A DNA stretch of 64,000 bases from positions 1 to 64,000 of the forward strand of contig CAMDMY010000003.1 of the NCBI GenBank assembly GCA_945902775.1, written 5' to 3'. The position numbers and the translations under genes were made by a program. The first letter of the stretch is position 1. Each line of letters opens with the position of its first letter. Under the pieces are notes generated by a model. It saw only the letters and a list, made by a program, of their open reading frames with translations, was not told the origin of the DNA and did not search any database. Shown one piece after another: positions 9,224 through 20,030 of the stretch. Origin of the DNA: Chryseobacterium gleum. Its GTDB lineage: Bacteria; Bacteroidota; Bacteroidia; Flavobacteriales_D; Crocinitomicaceae.

Positions 9224-10549
9224 ATGGCTAAGAAAAAAAAAATATACGTACTTGACACGTCCGTCCTTCTTCATGACCACCAGGCAATTATGAGTTTTGG
9301 AGAAAATAATGTCGCGATTCCAATTACGGTATTAGAAGAATTAGACAAATTTAAGGTTGGAAATGATTCAAAAAACTTTAGTGCAAGAGAGGTAATTCGA
9401 TTTATCGATAAACTTTCTGGCGAATCGAGTTTACAAGAATGGATTTCACTTGGTAGTCACCACGGAAGTTTTAAAATTGCTTTAGAAAGCAACCCAAGAG
9501 AGGTGAATGCAGAATATGTTTATTCTATAGGAAAAAACGATCACAAGATTATCAATGCCGCTTTATTTTTAAAAGAAACTGAACCAAAACTTGAGGTAAA
9601 GTTGGTTACCAAAGATATCAATATGCGAATCAAGGCCAAAGCTCTTGGAATTGTAGCAGAAGATTATGCGACTGGTAAAGTAGATCCGGCTGAATTAGAT
9701 AAATCTGGAACATATACAATTGATCATGTTGATTCAGAAGTAATTCGTCAAATTTTTACTAGAGGTAAAATTGATGAAGACGGAATTTTAGGAGAGAAAA
9801 AAACACCAAATGGATATTATATCTTAAAAAATGGTAAAACATCTTCTTTAGTTGTTTATGATGAAGCTAATCAACAAATTGAACGAATTGAAAAGGAATT
9901 TGTTTACGGAATAAAACCTAAAAACGCTGAACAGGCATTTGCTTTTCATGCATTATTAAATAATGAGGTAAAACTTGTAGCTCTTCAAGGAGTTGCAGGA
10001 ACAGGGAAAACTTTGCTTGCCCTTGCATCTGCTTTAGAACAAGCAAAATCATATCAACAAATTATCTTAGCTCGTCCGATTGTTCCACTTTCAAATAAAG
10101 AAATAGGTTTCTTACCTGGTGATGCAAATGATAAAATTAGTCCATACATGGAACCACTTTGGGATAATTTGAAATTCATCAAATCACAATTTGGTGAAAA
10201 TGAGAAAAAACACCGAGCTATACTAGATATGGAGCAACAAGGTAAAATTGTCATTACACCACTTGCTTTTATTAGAGGTAGAAGTTTATCCAATATTTTA
10301 TTCATTGTGGATGAAGCACAAAATTTAACACCACACGAAATCAAAACAATTATTACACGTGCTGGGGAGAATACAAAAATCATTTTTACTGGAGATGTTC
10401 ATCAAATTGATACACCTTACTTAGATGAACATAGTAATGGCTTGGCTTACTTAATAGATAAATTAAAAGGTCAACCACTTTTTGCGCATGTTAAACTAGA
10501 ACGTGGTGAACGATCTGACTTGGCAAATTTAGCAAATGATTTATTGTAA
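9224..10549 (+). CDS. PhoH family ATPase with N-terminal PIN domain
   Basis: YVLDTSVLLHDHQAI PIN start; GVAGTGKTLLALASAL Walker A; FIVDEAQNLTPHEIKTIITRAGENTKIIFTGDVHQID PhoH signature. Confidence 0.93.
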   Translation: MAKKKKIYVLDTSVLLHDHQAIMSFGENNVAIPITVLEELDKFKVGNDSKNFSAREVIRFIDKLSGESSLQEWISLGSHHGSFKIALESNPREVNAEYVYSIGKNDHKIINAALFLKETEPKLEVKLVTKDINMRIKAKALGIVAEDYATGKVDPAELDKSGTYTIDHVDSEVIRQIFTRGKIDEDGILGEKKTPNGYYILKNGKTSSLVVYDEANQQIERIEKEFVYGIKPKNAEQAFAFHALLNNEVKLVALQGVAGTGKTLLALASALEQAKSYQQIILARPIVPLSNKEIGFLPGDANDKISPYMEPLWDNLKFIKSQFGENEKKHRAILDMEQQGKIVITPLAFIRGRSLSNILFIVDEAQNLTPHEIKTIITRAGENTKIIFTGDVHQIDTPYLDEHSNGLAYLIDKLKGQPLFAHVKLERGERSDLANLANDLL

Positions 10550-10571
10550 GAAATAAGAATATAGTTACTTC

Positions 10572-10595
10572 AAAATCCGTCAATTGGCGGATTTT
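10572..10595. terminator. Rho-independent terminator-like hairpin downstream of phoH-like gene
   Basis: AAAATCCGtcaattggCGGATTTT followed by gttgtttt. Confidence 0.75.
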
Positions 10596-10649
10596 GTTGT
10601 TTTATTCTAGACTTTAGATATTTAGACGGTAGAGATGTTAGACTTCTAA

Positions 10650-11537
10650 TTATTTCCCGTAAACCTCCTTAAACGTCTTCTCTAAATCGGTAAAATGGAA
10701 TTTAAAACCTGCGTCCACTATTTTCTGATTCGACACATTAACTCCTTTCAAAACAATCACAGCCATTTCACCCAGTATTAGATTTAAAATAAACGCAGGA
10801 ACTTTTGGAAAGAAAAAAGGTTTGTTTAAAGCTTTCGCTAATGAACTTGAAAATTCTTGGTTAGAATGATTTCCTCCTACTATATTAAACGAACCTGCTA
10901 TCGAATTTTGAATTGCAAACAAAAAAGCATTCGTTAAATCATCTATGTGAACCCACGACATGATTTGTTTACCATCGCCTAATGGAGAACCGATACCGAT
11001 TTGAATTGGTTTAGCAATTTTAGAAAGTGCTCCCTCCTTTTCATCTAAAACAACTGCAGTTCTCATTTTGACAACTCTACACTGACTTTCGAATAAATTA
11101 GCTACATTTTCCCAACTCTTAACTAATTGAGATAAATAATCGCTTCCAAACGGATCTTCTTCTGAATATATTTTCTGATTATCTTCAAAACCATAACAAG
11201 AGATTCCAGAAGCTGAAATGTAACATTCCAAATCAGGTAAATCATTTATTAAACTATATAAAAATTTAGTCGGTTCAATTCTTGAATGAAAGAGTTCTTC
11301 TTTTCTTTTGGCTGTCCAACGTTTATCTCCGATTCCAGAACCACATAAATTGATAATTGCTGAAACATTTTCAAGCGCTTTTTTATCAATCTCTCCTTTT
11401 GAAGGATCCCAATGAAATTCATTTGATTTTTTGGGCGAACGTGAAAGAATCGACACTTTATAATTCGAATTTTCTAGTAGTTTCTGAATTCTTCTTCCAA
11501 TAAAACCTGTTCCGCCAGCGATTAAAATTGTTTTCAT
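10650..11537 (-). CDS. TIGR01777-type NAD-dependent epimerase (SDR39U1/YfcH-like)
   Basis: ILIAGGTGFIGRRIQKLL, INLCGSGIGDKRWTAKRKEEL, SWVHIDDLTNAFLFAI. Confidence 0.88.
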   Translation of the reverse strand: MKTILIAGGTGFIGRRIQKLLENSNYKVSILSRSPKKSNEFHWDPSKGEIDKKALENVSAIINLCGSGIGDKRWTAKRKEELFHSRIEPTKFLYSLINDLPDLECYISASGISCYGFEDNQKIYSEEDPFGSDYLSQLVKSWENVANLFESQCRVVKMRTAVVLDEKEGALSKIAKPIQIGIGSPLGDGKQIMSWVHIDDLTNAFLFAIQNSIAGSFNIVGGNHSNQEFSSSLAKALNKPFFFPKVPAFILNLILGEMAVIVLKGVNVSNQKIVDAGFKFHFTDLEKTFKEVYGK

Positions 11538-11588
11538 TTTTTAATGTTAAGGATAATATTGAGGTTAAGATTGAGGTTAAGATTGAGG

Positions 11589-12041
11589 TTAAGATAAATA
11601 AAATCTTCCATTAACCCATTCTGGATCTAGGATTGCATTCTTATACTTATAAAATTCGATTGCTGATTCATTCCAATCTAATACTTGCCAATCCATTCGT
11701 TTGACTTTCTTTTCTTTCGCAATTTCAACAACTCTATCAAATAATTTCGAACCAACTCCCAATCCTCTAGTTGATGGTTTAACATAAAAATCTTCTAAAT
11801 ATAAACAAACACCTTTCCAGGTTGAATAAGATGTATAATATAAAGCAAAGCCAACAATTTCATTTTCTAACTCATAAACGATTGCCTCACAAATCTTTTC
11901 ATCAAATAAATGTTTTGCTAATTCTTCTGAAGTATTTGACACCTCATTGGGCGCTTTCTCAAAAGTTGCTAAGTCTTTTATTAATTGATAAATAGCTAAT
12001 TCATCACCTCTTTGTGCTTGTCTAATTGTTTCCTTTTTCAT
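11589..12041 (-). CDS. GNAT family N-acetyltransferase
   Basis: IRQAQRGDELAIYQLIKDLA; LYLEDFYVKPSTRGLGVGSKLFDRVVEIA; DWQVLDWNESAIEFYKYKNA. Confidence 0.9.
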   Translation of the reverse strand: MKKETIRQAQRGDELAIYQLIKDLATFEKAPNEVSNTSEELAKHLFDEKICEAIVYELENEIVGFALYYTSYSTWKGVCLYLEDFYVKPSTRGLGVGSKLFDRVVEIAKEKKVKRMDWQVLDWNESAIEFYKYKNAILDPEWVNGRFYLS

Positions 12042-15000
12042 TATTGAACGCCAGCTAAATTAAAACGTAATTTGATACCACAACTCATGTTTCCTGTTGG
12101 ATAAGATGTTGCTATTTTAGGATTTGTAATCACCTGATCATAATATGCTTGAATTACTAAATTTGGTCCAACATTGTAATCTGCAGATGATTTAATAGAG
12201 ACTACTTTTTGTCCTGCAGTTGCTTGATTTGAATTCTCAACAATTTTTCTAATGACAGTTAAGTTATCACGAATAGATAAATCAAATCTTAAATTAACCG
12301 GGCTAGAAGGAATATTTTTAATTGGTATTTTCACCTTCGTGAATTTATATCCTGTCCCGATTACCCATTCAGTTCCTAAAACTTCCGTCACCTGATTATT
12401 ACTCAAAGAAAGAGTCGCACTTCGCTCTTTTTTAATTTCAAATTTTGTAATTAATCCTTGTCCTCCGACATTCCAAGTAGCATCAATTCCAAGTAATGGA
12501 GAAAAACGCTCAACGATTGTTACATTTTGAATCACTCTTTGTGCTTCAAAATTGTTATTAATATCTCTACTAGTCCCCGCTTCGTTGGCCTTTAAATTTG
12601 TTTGCATTCCAGCAATTGAAACTGTTGAACTGTAACCATGACGAACAACAAAATTTTTAGCTAATTTTTTCATAAAAGCCATTTTCGTTAATCCATTGTA
12701 ATTTATGCTCCAATTTGGAATCGGTAAATTTTTAATCGGATTAACATTTCGAGCATTTACAGTATTATTAGTATAAGATGTAAGGAACGCGCCCAATACC
12801 ACTTGTTGTTGAGAACCGTCGTATCCATCGAAGTAACCTGAAGGCAATTTAGTAGAAGTTGGATTGGCTTGACCTAACAAAGCAGAAACCAATTGGCGAT
12901 TTGCTAACAATTTATCAAAAGTTGCAGAACCATACTGATTGCTTCGATTTGACAAAGCAAAAGCAGAATTAGTTGAAACAGTTGTATACGTCAACGTTGC
13001 TGTTTCTACCTGACTTTGAGCCCTAAATTGACCAGATGCATTTGGATCTGTGCTAGTTGGGTCATCCTTTTGCCATCTATAAAAATCACTTGAATTATTT
13101 GTATATGTTCTGTTTGCATTTAACTCAACCATAACATCTTTAATAGGTTCAACACTTCCTCTAATGGTAATGTTTTGAGTATGTGTTACAACGTGTGCTT
13201 TCGGAAGTGCATCATTCTTAACTAACCAATTATTGGTTGTATTTCCTACTTCCGCACTTCTTGAAGAAGCAATGTCGGCAACACTATATCCATTTGGTCT
13301 TCCTAATAAATCATAACCTTGCTTTCCAAAAGTAAAACTTGTTAAAGGAGAATTTAATCCATTTGTTGTTCCTAAAACTCTAGAATCCTGATTAAAACCA
13401 GGTAATAAAGTTCCATCGGTCATTGCGTAAGTGCCTGATACATTTCGAACACTCATCAACATTCTCGCTAAAAACCCAGCTAACGGATCAACACTTTCTT
13501 TACTTCGTTCTTCTCTATTTTTTTTACGTTTATCTCTTCGTTCTTGTCGTTTCTCTTTTCTTTCTCTTTTACGTTTCGCTTTTTTCTCCTCCTCTGTCAT
13601 TTCAGATTCAGGTTTCTCTTCTATTGCCGGTTTATTTTTAGTTTCTGATTTCCCTTTAAAATCATCTTGTTTTTCGTCAATTCTTGATTTCGCTCCAGCG
13701 GTTTGACGTTGTGCTTTACCACCACTATTTACTTTCTTTAGATAGGGGACTTTATTATACAAGTTCGTAAAATTCATCTGACTAGTCATGTTGACTGTTC
13801 GCGTATTTTGAATTGTATTCCCAAAATCTGTTTGTCCTAATGGTGCACGTTGCCAATTATAAGATCCTCCATATTTAACATTTCCAGTCATCCAATTTAA
13901 GGCTGGAATTTTATCAAAAGGCACATTATAACCCAGCGAGAAATTTTGCGTATAATCCATTGTTTTACCACCTGATGGAAGTTGGGAAGAAATGGTATCT
14001 TTAAAAGCTCTATATCCATCTGGATTGTCTTTTTTATTTACTTGTCCTTGACCTTCTTCAAAAATCGATTTGTTGGTCGCATCAAACGTAAACTTTAAAT
14101 TCTTAGTGATATCATATCCCAATGTATACTGTCTTCTCCATGTAAACTGCTTCACATAAACTGCTCTGAAATTATACTCTGGAACCAAGTTATTTCTAAT
14201 TTGACGCTCATTATAACTTCTCATTAAATCATTCGTGAAAGCCACATTTTTAGGAACTAAATACAAATTCATATCCTTTACAATCGACCACCATTTTGAC
14301 TTTTGCATGAATTTTACATTCTTAAACGGCTCTATTGGTTTAGCACTAAAAGAATAATTATAATTCAACGCACCTGTGTAAGTCTTTGTTCTATCGTACT
14401 TGGTATTAAAATCTTTCTTTAAATTTTCTGCATAAGCATAACTTGCAGCCCAATTCGAAACTTTCCAAAAATGAGGAGTTGACCCTGCAGCCGCTTCTTT
14501 TCGAACATTTGTAAAATTGAATGATTTACGTTCAGTTAAATCTTGTCCTAATTGTGCTTTTTCTTTTCTCGTTTTTAAATCATAATCCGACAATTTAATA
14601 TCTGGATTAAAAGGATCATATTCTGGATTTATAACATTCAAAGAATGTCCATAGAAGAAAGGTAAGGAAAGGCGGGTTTGTTTTCCAAAAAATTGGCCTA
14701 ACTGAATATTTGTATTTAAATCTAATCCGATTTTTTCATTTCTTTGACGTTCTTGTACTCTACTTTCTACACTTCCCCAGTTAACACCGCTGTAATTTCC
14801 AGACATTGAAACATTGGCAAAATCAGCAGCTTGGACTTGTGCTTGAGCTACAGCAGCTGACCCCCCTTCAGTAGTAAAATCAGATAATCGAAGCTCATTA
14901 ATCCAAACAATAGCACATTGTGATGCTCCATTATCAGCTCCCCCATTTGGCCAAGGATTTATTTGAGTTTTTGCTGGATTACGAAGTCCAACCATAAGCG

Positions 15001-18000
15001 TTTTTATCCCTTGTAAATTCGGACTACCCTTTACCTTCAACATCCTCTTCGGATTTTTAGGGTCAATTTCCGAATATTCTAAAACATACGAAATAGTATT
15101 ACTTCCATTTTCAACCGCCTTGTTTCTTGCTGCTTTTAAATTCAATAAATCATCAAAAACAATCTCCATATTGTTCGACTCAGGCCAAATATCTTCAGGA
15201 AGTGTTGCGCCATGAGCGGTTTTATTCAATGGAAATTCATATTCATAATAATTGTCACTAAAATCTGAACCTAATCGAACAAACAAGGTTAAATCTTCAT
15301 TATTGTAAGGCATTGCAGCACTTACCTCTTCAGCATGAACAAACATTTTCAATTTCTTATACGTTCGAACATCAAATAGTACGTTTTTATAAGTTGCCCT
15401 AGCATCACCATCTTTCAAATTACAAACATCTAAAACTAATGATTGCTCATTCAATTGACGCTGAACCGCTTGTGATGGGTCTGTTTCACGAACAATTCCT
15501 GGTGGGACTTCATATTTAATTGGCTGACGTTGATCGTTTTCTTCTACGTTTACTGTTCCAATATTAAAAGCTGTAGAATTTGGTTCCGGATTTATTCCAT
15601 CACCAGGCTGATTTAAATCATCTACGTATTTTCTCCACTCACCTCTTACTAATTCTAATTTTGCGAAACGTAAAACAACCTCTTCATCAAAATCCTTGAC
15701 AAACATTCGCATAAAACGGATGGATCTAAAATCTTGAATTCCATTCACTTTTCGTTGATATTCTTTTACAGGAACTTTAAATTGAATCCAACGTTCTGTC
15801 TTTTGAGTTGTGCCAGAACCAACTGTTAATTCTTGAATACTTGTAATATAATTCTTCCCTTCAACTATTTCATTTGGACGTAAACTAACTCTGTATTGAA
15901 AATAACTTTCAGATTCAGCTAAATTGTTATCTCCATTTATATCTTCAATATCAGGTGATGTATTTGCAGCGGTTGGATATGCTCCTTGATTGATTGAATT
16001 AGACATAGTTGGAGTCGGTGAATTTCCCTCTAATCCATTGAATCTTTTATACCTTCCTAAAATGTTAACTTTCTCATCATCATAACGATCATCTCTATAA
16101 AACGTGTAATTATCATTCGATGGATCCGAAATCATTTTAGCTTTTGCGGAAGGTGATAATGTTGAATTGTTATTCACCCAATTTACATAATTCGTATAGG
16201 CATTTAATTCATCTACATCTTTGTAGCCATCCAAACCAACATCTTGATTTGCTCTTGCAACATCATCATTATCAAACGCATTTACAATAGTTTGTTGTGA
16301 AGATACTCTAGCCCAATCAGTTGTATCTAAATCATTTTGGATACTTACGCCTGTTGGAGGTAATCCATTTTCAAAACTTTTATGTGCATCAGGCAAAATA
16401 TCTTCTGAGATATTTCCTAAATTGAAATACAATGTCCCTCCACTATGAGCAGCATTTGGATTTACCTTTTCAGCATCTACGTTAAAAGGGTCTAACATCC
16501 AAAATTGAATGTATTCAATATTAGTTTGCTCAAAATCATTGGTTGATAACGAACGCATAATACCACCCCAACGATCTTCTGGATTTACCCAAGTTCCATC
16601 CGGATTTACAGTAGAAGTTGTATCATAATTATAGATTCCTCTTTCCAAAGGATAATAAGCTAAATCAAGTGTCTGAATTGGAGTTGGCGTACCATATGCT
16701 AATTGTGTATTAGGAAATAATTCTTTTGTTTGAATAATCCTCATACGACTATCTGAAAGCATCTCAGGATCGTCTTTTATGTGTTGGGGAGTATAACTAT
16801 TACTAGCATAAAATAACTGATCTATTTGATACCAAGAAATTTTTGAACGCTTAAAATTGTTTGGTAATAATTTTGTTTTTGCTTCTGGAAATAAATCATC
16901 TTGACCTTGAGGAATAGTTGCTAATTTCCACGCATTTTGAGATTTTAAATCGATTGTACTTTGAGCCCCTTCAAAATCATCTACATAGGAAATTCCAGCT
17001 TTACTGATTGCACTTGGAGCACCCGGAATAATATGTGCGAACTCACCCGTAAAAGATAATGTTGATTTCTCAATAGTAGAAATTACAGGAAGAAAATCGA
17101 CCATTTTTGTTAAAAAAGGAAGATTAGTTTTATAGGCTATATCGAATCCTAAAATATTATTTTTAAATGGTTCACTTCCAATATCTACTTTTTGTGTAAC
17201 AGGACGTTCCATCATTCTCATCCACGTTGCTCCAACATTGAAATTTGGATTAAACATATAATTATATCTACCTCCAACTAATGATTTTGATTGAAATCCA
17301 AAAACAGAATTACTTTCAATCGATATTTTAATCGGTGTATTCGATTCTAAAATACCTGTATTTAATATTTTAACTCTTCCTAAGTTATAATCAACCGTAT
17401 AATCTGATCCCTCAATTAATTTAATTCCACCTGCAGTAACAGAAACAGCTCCTTCAGGAACGTTCAGTGCATTTAATGGAATATCAGAAGTAACTGTTGA
17501 TTGATACTCACCCTTAAAACTAAAACGATTTTTACTCGGGATTTGTTGAGCGGCTATTTTTGTTGAATCGTATAATTCTGAATAGGCTACTTGATCTATC
17601 GTAACGTCTGAAAGTCCAGCTGCCTTCAATTTTAATTTTAAAGTTGCTCCAAAAGGTTCAATTGTAGAGAAATAAACTCGGCCATTTTTAGTATTAATTG
17701 TTCCTCCATTATCCGCTTTGTTGCCATTAAAATTCATTGGAGCAAAATCGAAAACACCATCTCCAAAAGGTTGATTGTTTTGATTGATTTTATCCATGTC
17801 TAACAATTCAACAAGCAATTTATCATCAACGCCAGGATATGGAAAAAATGGAACGGGTAAAGAAGTGGATGGATTATTGTATAACAAATTCATTTTAAAT
17901 CCCTGTTGTCCAACTTGATAGGCTCCAATTGAATATACATTTTTCATCATCAAATCCCATAATTTATTTTTAGGATTTGTGATTGTTGGTTTTAATAATT

Positions 18001-19450
18001 TAACAATCAAAGCTGACTGACCAGCCACACCATCTGTTGAAAGTTCGCCTACTGTATAGGTTTCTCCTTTATAGGTGTATTCGTAAGCAACAGCCAAAAC
18101 CTCATCGTTATTCAGAGGTAAATTCAAAGAAATGAAACCTAAAAGTGAATTATAAGAAAATTCAGCATCCGTTAATTTACGTGCATTTTGAACTTTCTCA
18201 TAGTGTGTCGCTTGAACAAAAGGCCCAGGTGAAGTGGTAGTTACACTAAGAGCATTTACTGCATTTGAAAACCCTCTAATTTCTGGATTTGCAGGGTCTG
18301 AAGCCCATTTGTACAGCCCATTTGCTTGATTATCAGGCAAATCCAAAGCAGTATAATTACCTGGATTTCCCTGACAATTAGATTGTTTTGCTTCCCCTAA
18401 ATCGGTAAAACCAATTATATTTCTTGTGTTTTCTGTATTATTTGTTTTGTTTGTCAACCAAACCTCCATTCTAGTAATACTTACTCCAGAACTAACAATC
18501 GGCAATGTAGACATCGCGTGATCATAATTGTCTTTGTGATATAAATTGACAAAATAATGCTTGTTTGTCTCGTAATTATCAGCACTTAACTCAAATGTTT
18601 GAACTTGCGCTTTACCAGCAATATTAATCTCTTGGCGTTTTCCTTTTGAAGAAGCTGCGATTAAATCAACAGTTGCTCGTCCAAATTTTAACTTTGTTTG
18701 AACTCCAAATAACGTTTGAGAACCTTGAATTAAAGAGGTTGGAAGAGGCATCGAAACATTCCCTAACGCTATTTTTTGCATAATTTGATCTTCATTTCCA
18801 GTATATTCAAGTTTGGAAATATTGTCAAAATCAAATGCAGCCTGTGTATTATAGCTAGTTCCAATTTTAAACTTTGTTCCAATTTGGCCAACTAAATTCA
18901 ATTGAATTTGTGGTTGAAAATCAAAACGTGTTATATGCCTTTGTTTAACAGGTAGAATTGGGTTATCATATCGAGAAGAATTTACTCCAAAAGCTAGTTC
19001 AACAGAACCTGCTGGACGAATAGTTATCTGATCCGATCCAAAGAAATTTTCAAATAATTTACTACCTACTTTAATTGGAAATTCAAATGGTCTACTTTTA
19101 GCAGTTTGGTCTTTTATTTGAGCTTTCCAATTGTTACTTTGTGATTTTTGACGTTCGTATTCGATGTATTCATCCAGCGTCATCATCGATGGATTTCTGT
19201 AATTTACATCCGAATTACCAACTGTTTCCTTGAAAACATATGTGCCAGTAACTGGATCATATACAATGGTTTGTTTCATCGAAGAAGGATCTCCTAAGTC
19301 GAAACTTTGCGGTTTTGTTTGAGTTGGATCAACATTATTTTTAATAGGAAATCTCAATGTATCTTGCGCCGAAACACACCAAGAATTACTTAGTAATAAG
19401 AGTAGTGCGACGGTTTGAACTAAATTATATTTCCTATTTATCTTATTCAA
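12041..19450 (-). CDS. sprA: SprA-family cell surface protein (T9SS translocon)
   Basis: 2469 aa beta-rich secreted protein; organisation and motifs (YEYTYKGETYTVGELSTDG, SYVDDFEGAQSTIDLKSQNAWKLATIPQ, IVWINELRLSDFTTEGGSAAVAQAQVQAADFANVSMSG) characteristic of SprA. Confidence 0.93.
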   Translation of the reverse strand: MNKINRKYNLVQTVALLLLLSNSWCVSAQDTLRFPIKNNVDPTQTKPQSFDLGDPSSMKQTIVYDPVTGTYVFKETVGNSDVNYRNPSMMTLDEYIEYERQKSQSNNWKAQIKDQTAKSRPFEFPIKVGSKLFENFFGSDQITIRPAGSVELAFGVNSSRYDNPILPVKQRHITRFDFQPQIQLNLVGQIGTKFKIGTSYNTQAAFDFDNISKLEYTGNEDQIMQKIALGNVSMPLPTSLIQGSQTLFGVQTKLKFGRATVDLIAASSKGKRQEINIAGKAQVQTFELSADNYETNKHYFVNLYHKDNYDHAMSTLPIVSSGVSITRMEVWLTNKTNNTENTRNIIGFTDLGEAKQSNCQGNPGNYTALDLPDNQANGLYKWASDPANPEIRGFSNAVNALSVTTTSPGPFVQATHYEKVQNARKLTDAEFSYNSLLGFISLNLPLNNDEVLAVAYEYTYKGETYTVGELSTDGVAGQSALIVKLLKPTITNPKNKLWDLMMKNVYSIGAYQVGQQGFKMNLLYNNPSTSLPVPFFPYPGVDDKLLVELLDMDKINQNNQPFGDGVFDFAPMNFNGNKADNGGTINTKNGRVYFSTIEPFGATLKLKLKAAGLSDVTIDQVAYSELYDSTKIAAQQIPSKNRFSFKGEYQSTVTSDIPLNALNVPEGAVSVTAGGIKLIEGSDYTVDYNLGRVKILNTGILESNTPIKISIESNSVFGFQSKSLVGGRYNYMFNPNFNVGATWMRMMERPVTQKVDIGSEPFKNNILGFDIAYKTNLPFLTKMVDFLPVISTIEKSTLSFTGEFAHIIPGAPSAISKAGISYVDDFEGAQSTIDLKSQNAWKLATIPQGQDDLFPEAKTKLLPNNFKRSKISWYQIDQLFYASNSYTPQHIKDDPEMLSDSRMRIIQTKELFPNTQLAYGTPTPIQTLDLAYYPLERGIYNYDTTSTVNPDGTWVNPEDRWGGIMRSLSTNDFEQTNIEYIQFWMLDPFNVDAEKVNPNAAHSGGTLYFNLGNISEDILPDAHKSFENGLPPTGVSIQNDLDTTDWARVSSQQTIVNAFDNDDVARANQDVGLDGYKDVDELNAYTNYVNWVNNNSTLSPSAKAKMISDPSNDNYTFYRDDRYDDEKVNILGRYKRFNGLEGNSPTPTMSNSINQGAYPTAANTSPDIEDINGDNNLAESESYFQYRVSLRPNEIVEGKNYITSIQELTVGSGTTQKTERWIQFKVPVKEYQRKVNGIQDFRSIRFMRMFVKDFDEEVVLRFAKLELVRGEWRKYVDDLNQPGDGINPEPNSTAFNIGTVNVEENDQRQPIKYEVPPGIVRETDPSQAVQRQLNEQSLVLDVCNLKDGDARATYKNVLFDVRTYKKLKMFVHAEEVSAAMPYNNEDLTLFVRLGSDFSDNYYEYEFPLNKTAHGATLPEDIWPESNNMEIVFDDLLNLKAARNKAVENGSNTISYVLEYSEIDPKNPKRMLKVKGSPNLQGIKTLMVGLRNPAKTQINPWPNGGADNGASQCAIVWINELRLSDFTTEGGSAAVAQAQVQAADFANVSMSGNYSGVNWGSVESRVQERQRNEKIGLDLNTNIQLGQFFGKQTRLSLPFFYGHSLNVINPEYDPFNPDIKLSDYDLKTRKEKAQLGQDLTERKSFNFTNVRKEAAAGSTPHFWKVSNWAASYAYAENLKKDFNTKYDRTKTYTGALNYNYSFSAKPIEPFKNVKFMQKSKWWSIVKDMNLYLVPKNVAFTNDLMRSYNERQIRNNLVPEYNFRAVYVKQFTWRRQYTLGYDITKNLKFTFDATNKSIFEEGQGQVNKKDNPDGYRAFKDTISSQLPSGGKTMDYTQNFSLGYNVPFDKIPALNWMTGNVKYGGSYNWQRAPLGQTDFGNTIQNTRTVNMTSQMNFTNLYNKVPYLKKVNSGGKAQRQTAGAKSRIDEKQDDFKGKSETKNKPAIEEKPESEMTEEEKKAKRKRERKEKRQERRDKRKKNREERSKESVDPLAGFLARMLMSVRNVSGTYAMTDGTLLPGFNQDSRVLGTTNGLNSPLTSFTFGKQGYDLLGRPNGYSVADIASSRSAEVGNTTNNWLVKNDALPKAHVVTHTQNITIRGSVEPIKDVMVELNANRTYTNNSSDFYRWQKDDPTSTDPNASGQFRAQSQVETATLTYTTVSTNSAFALSNRSNQYGSATFDKLLANRQLVSALLGQANPTSTKLPSGYFDGYDGSQQQVVLGAFLTSYTNNTVNARNVNPIKNLPIPNWSINYNGLTKMAFMKKLAKNFVVRHGYSSTVSIAGMQTNLKANEAGTSRDINNNFEAQRVIQNVTIVERFSPLLGIDATWNVGGQGLITKFEIKKERSATLSLSNNQVTEVLGTEWVIGTGYKFTKVKIPIKNIPSSPVNLRFDLSIRDNLTVIRKIVENSNQATAGQKVVSIKSSADYNVGPNLVIQAYYDQVITNPKIATSYPTGNMSCGIKLRFNLAGVQ

Positions 19451-19452
19451 GC

Positions 19453-20028
19453 TTACAATATTTTCAATGCTTGTTTAATTAATTGCTCAACAGTTTCTTC
19501 TCCGGTTACAATTTTATCAAGTGCTTTATCGACTAATTTTTTATCGAAACCTAAAGATACTAATGCAGTTAACGCATCAAATCGATTTGTATTGTTTTGA
19601 GTGAACACATTTTCCGTTGAAAATGCCATTTTTACCATTTTATCTTTTAAATCAATAATTACTCGTTGAGCTGTTTTCACACCAATTCCTTTTACACTTT
19701 GAATTGTTCTTACATCTTCCGATTGAATAGCGTGTGCTACTTCAACAGGAGTCAATGAGGAAAGCATGATCATTGCTGTATTTGGACCGATACCTGAAAC
19801 AGAAATCAAATGATTAAAAATATCGCGTTCTTCTTTCGTTGCAAAACCAAATAACAATTGCGCATCTTCACGCACAATAAATTGCGTAAAAACTTTGATT
19901 GACTCATCTGATCCGATTGCAGAAAAGGTTGTTAATGAGATTTTTACCTCATAACCAACCCCACTGCATTCAATAATTAATGCAGTCGGATTTTTCTCTA
20001 TTAACTTCCCGTTTAAATGTGAAATCAT
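19453..20028 (-). CDS. ruvA: Holliday junction branch migration protein RuvA
   Basis: MISHLNGKLIEKNPTALIIECSGVGYEV; VSGIGPNTAMIMLSSL; VKGIGVKTAQRVIIDLKDK. Confidence 0.95.
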   Translation of the reverse strand: MISHLNGKLIEKNPTALIIECSGVGYEVKISLTTFSAIGSDESIKVFTQFIVREDAQLLFGFATKEERDIFNHLISVSGIGPNTAMIMLSSLTPVEVAHAIQSEDVRTIQSVKGIGVKTAQRVIIDLKDKMVKMAFSTENVFTQNNTNRFDALTALVSLGFDKKLVDKALDKIVTGEETVEQLIKQALKIL

Positions 20029-20030
20029 TC

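Noticed and set aside
13423-13706. Plus-strand ORFs within sprA
   Set aside because: Antisense readings of the charged Lys/Arg tract (Phe/Leu/Ser-rich).
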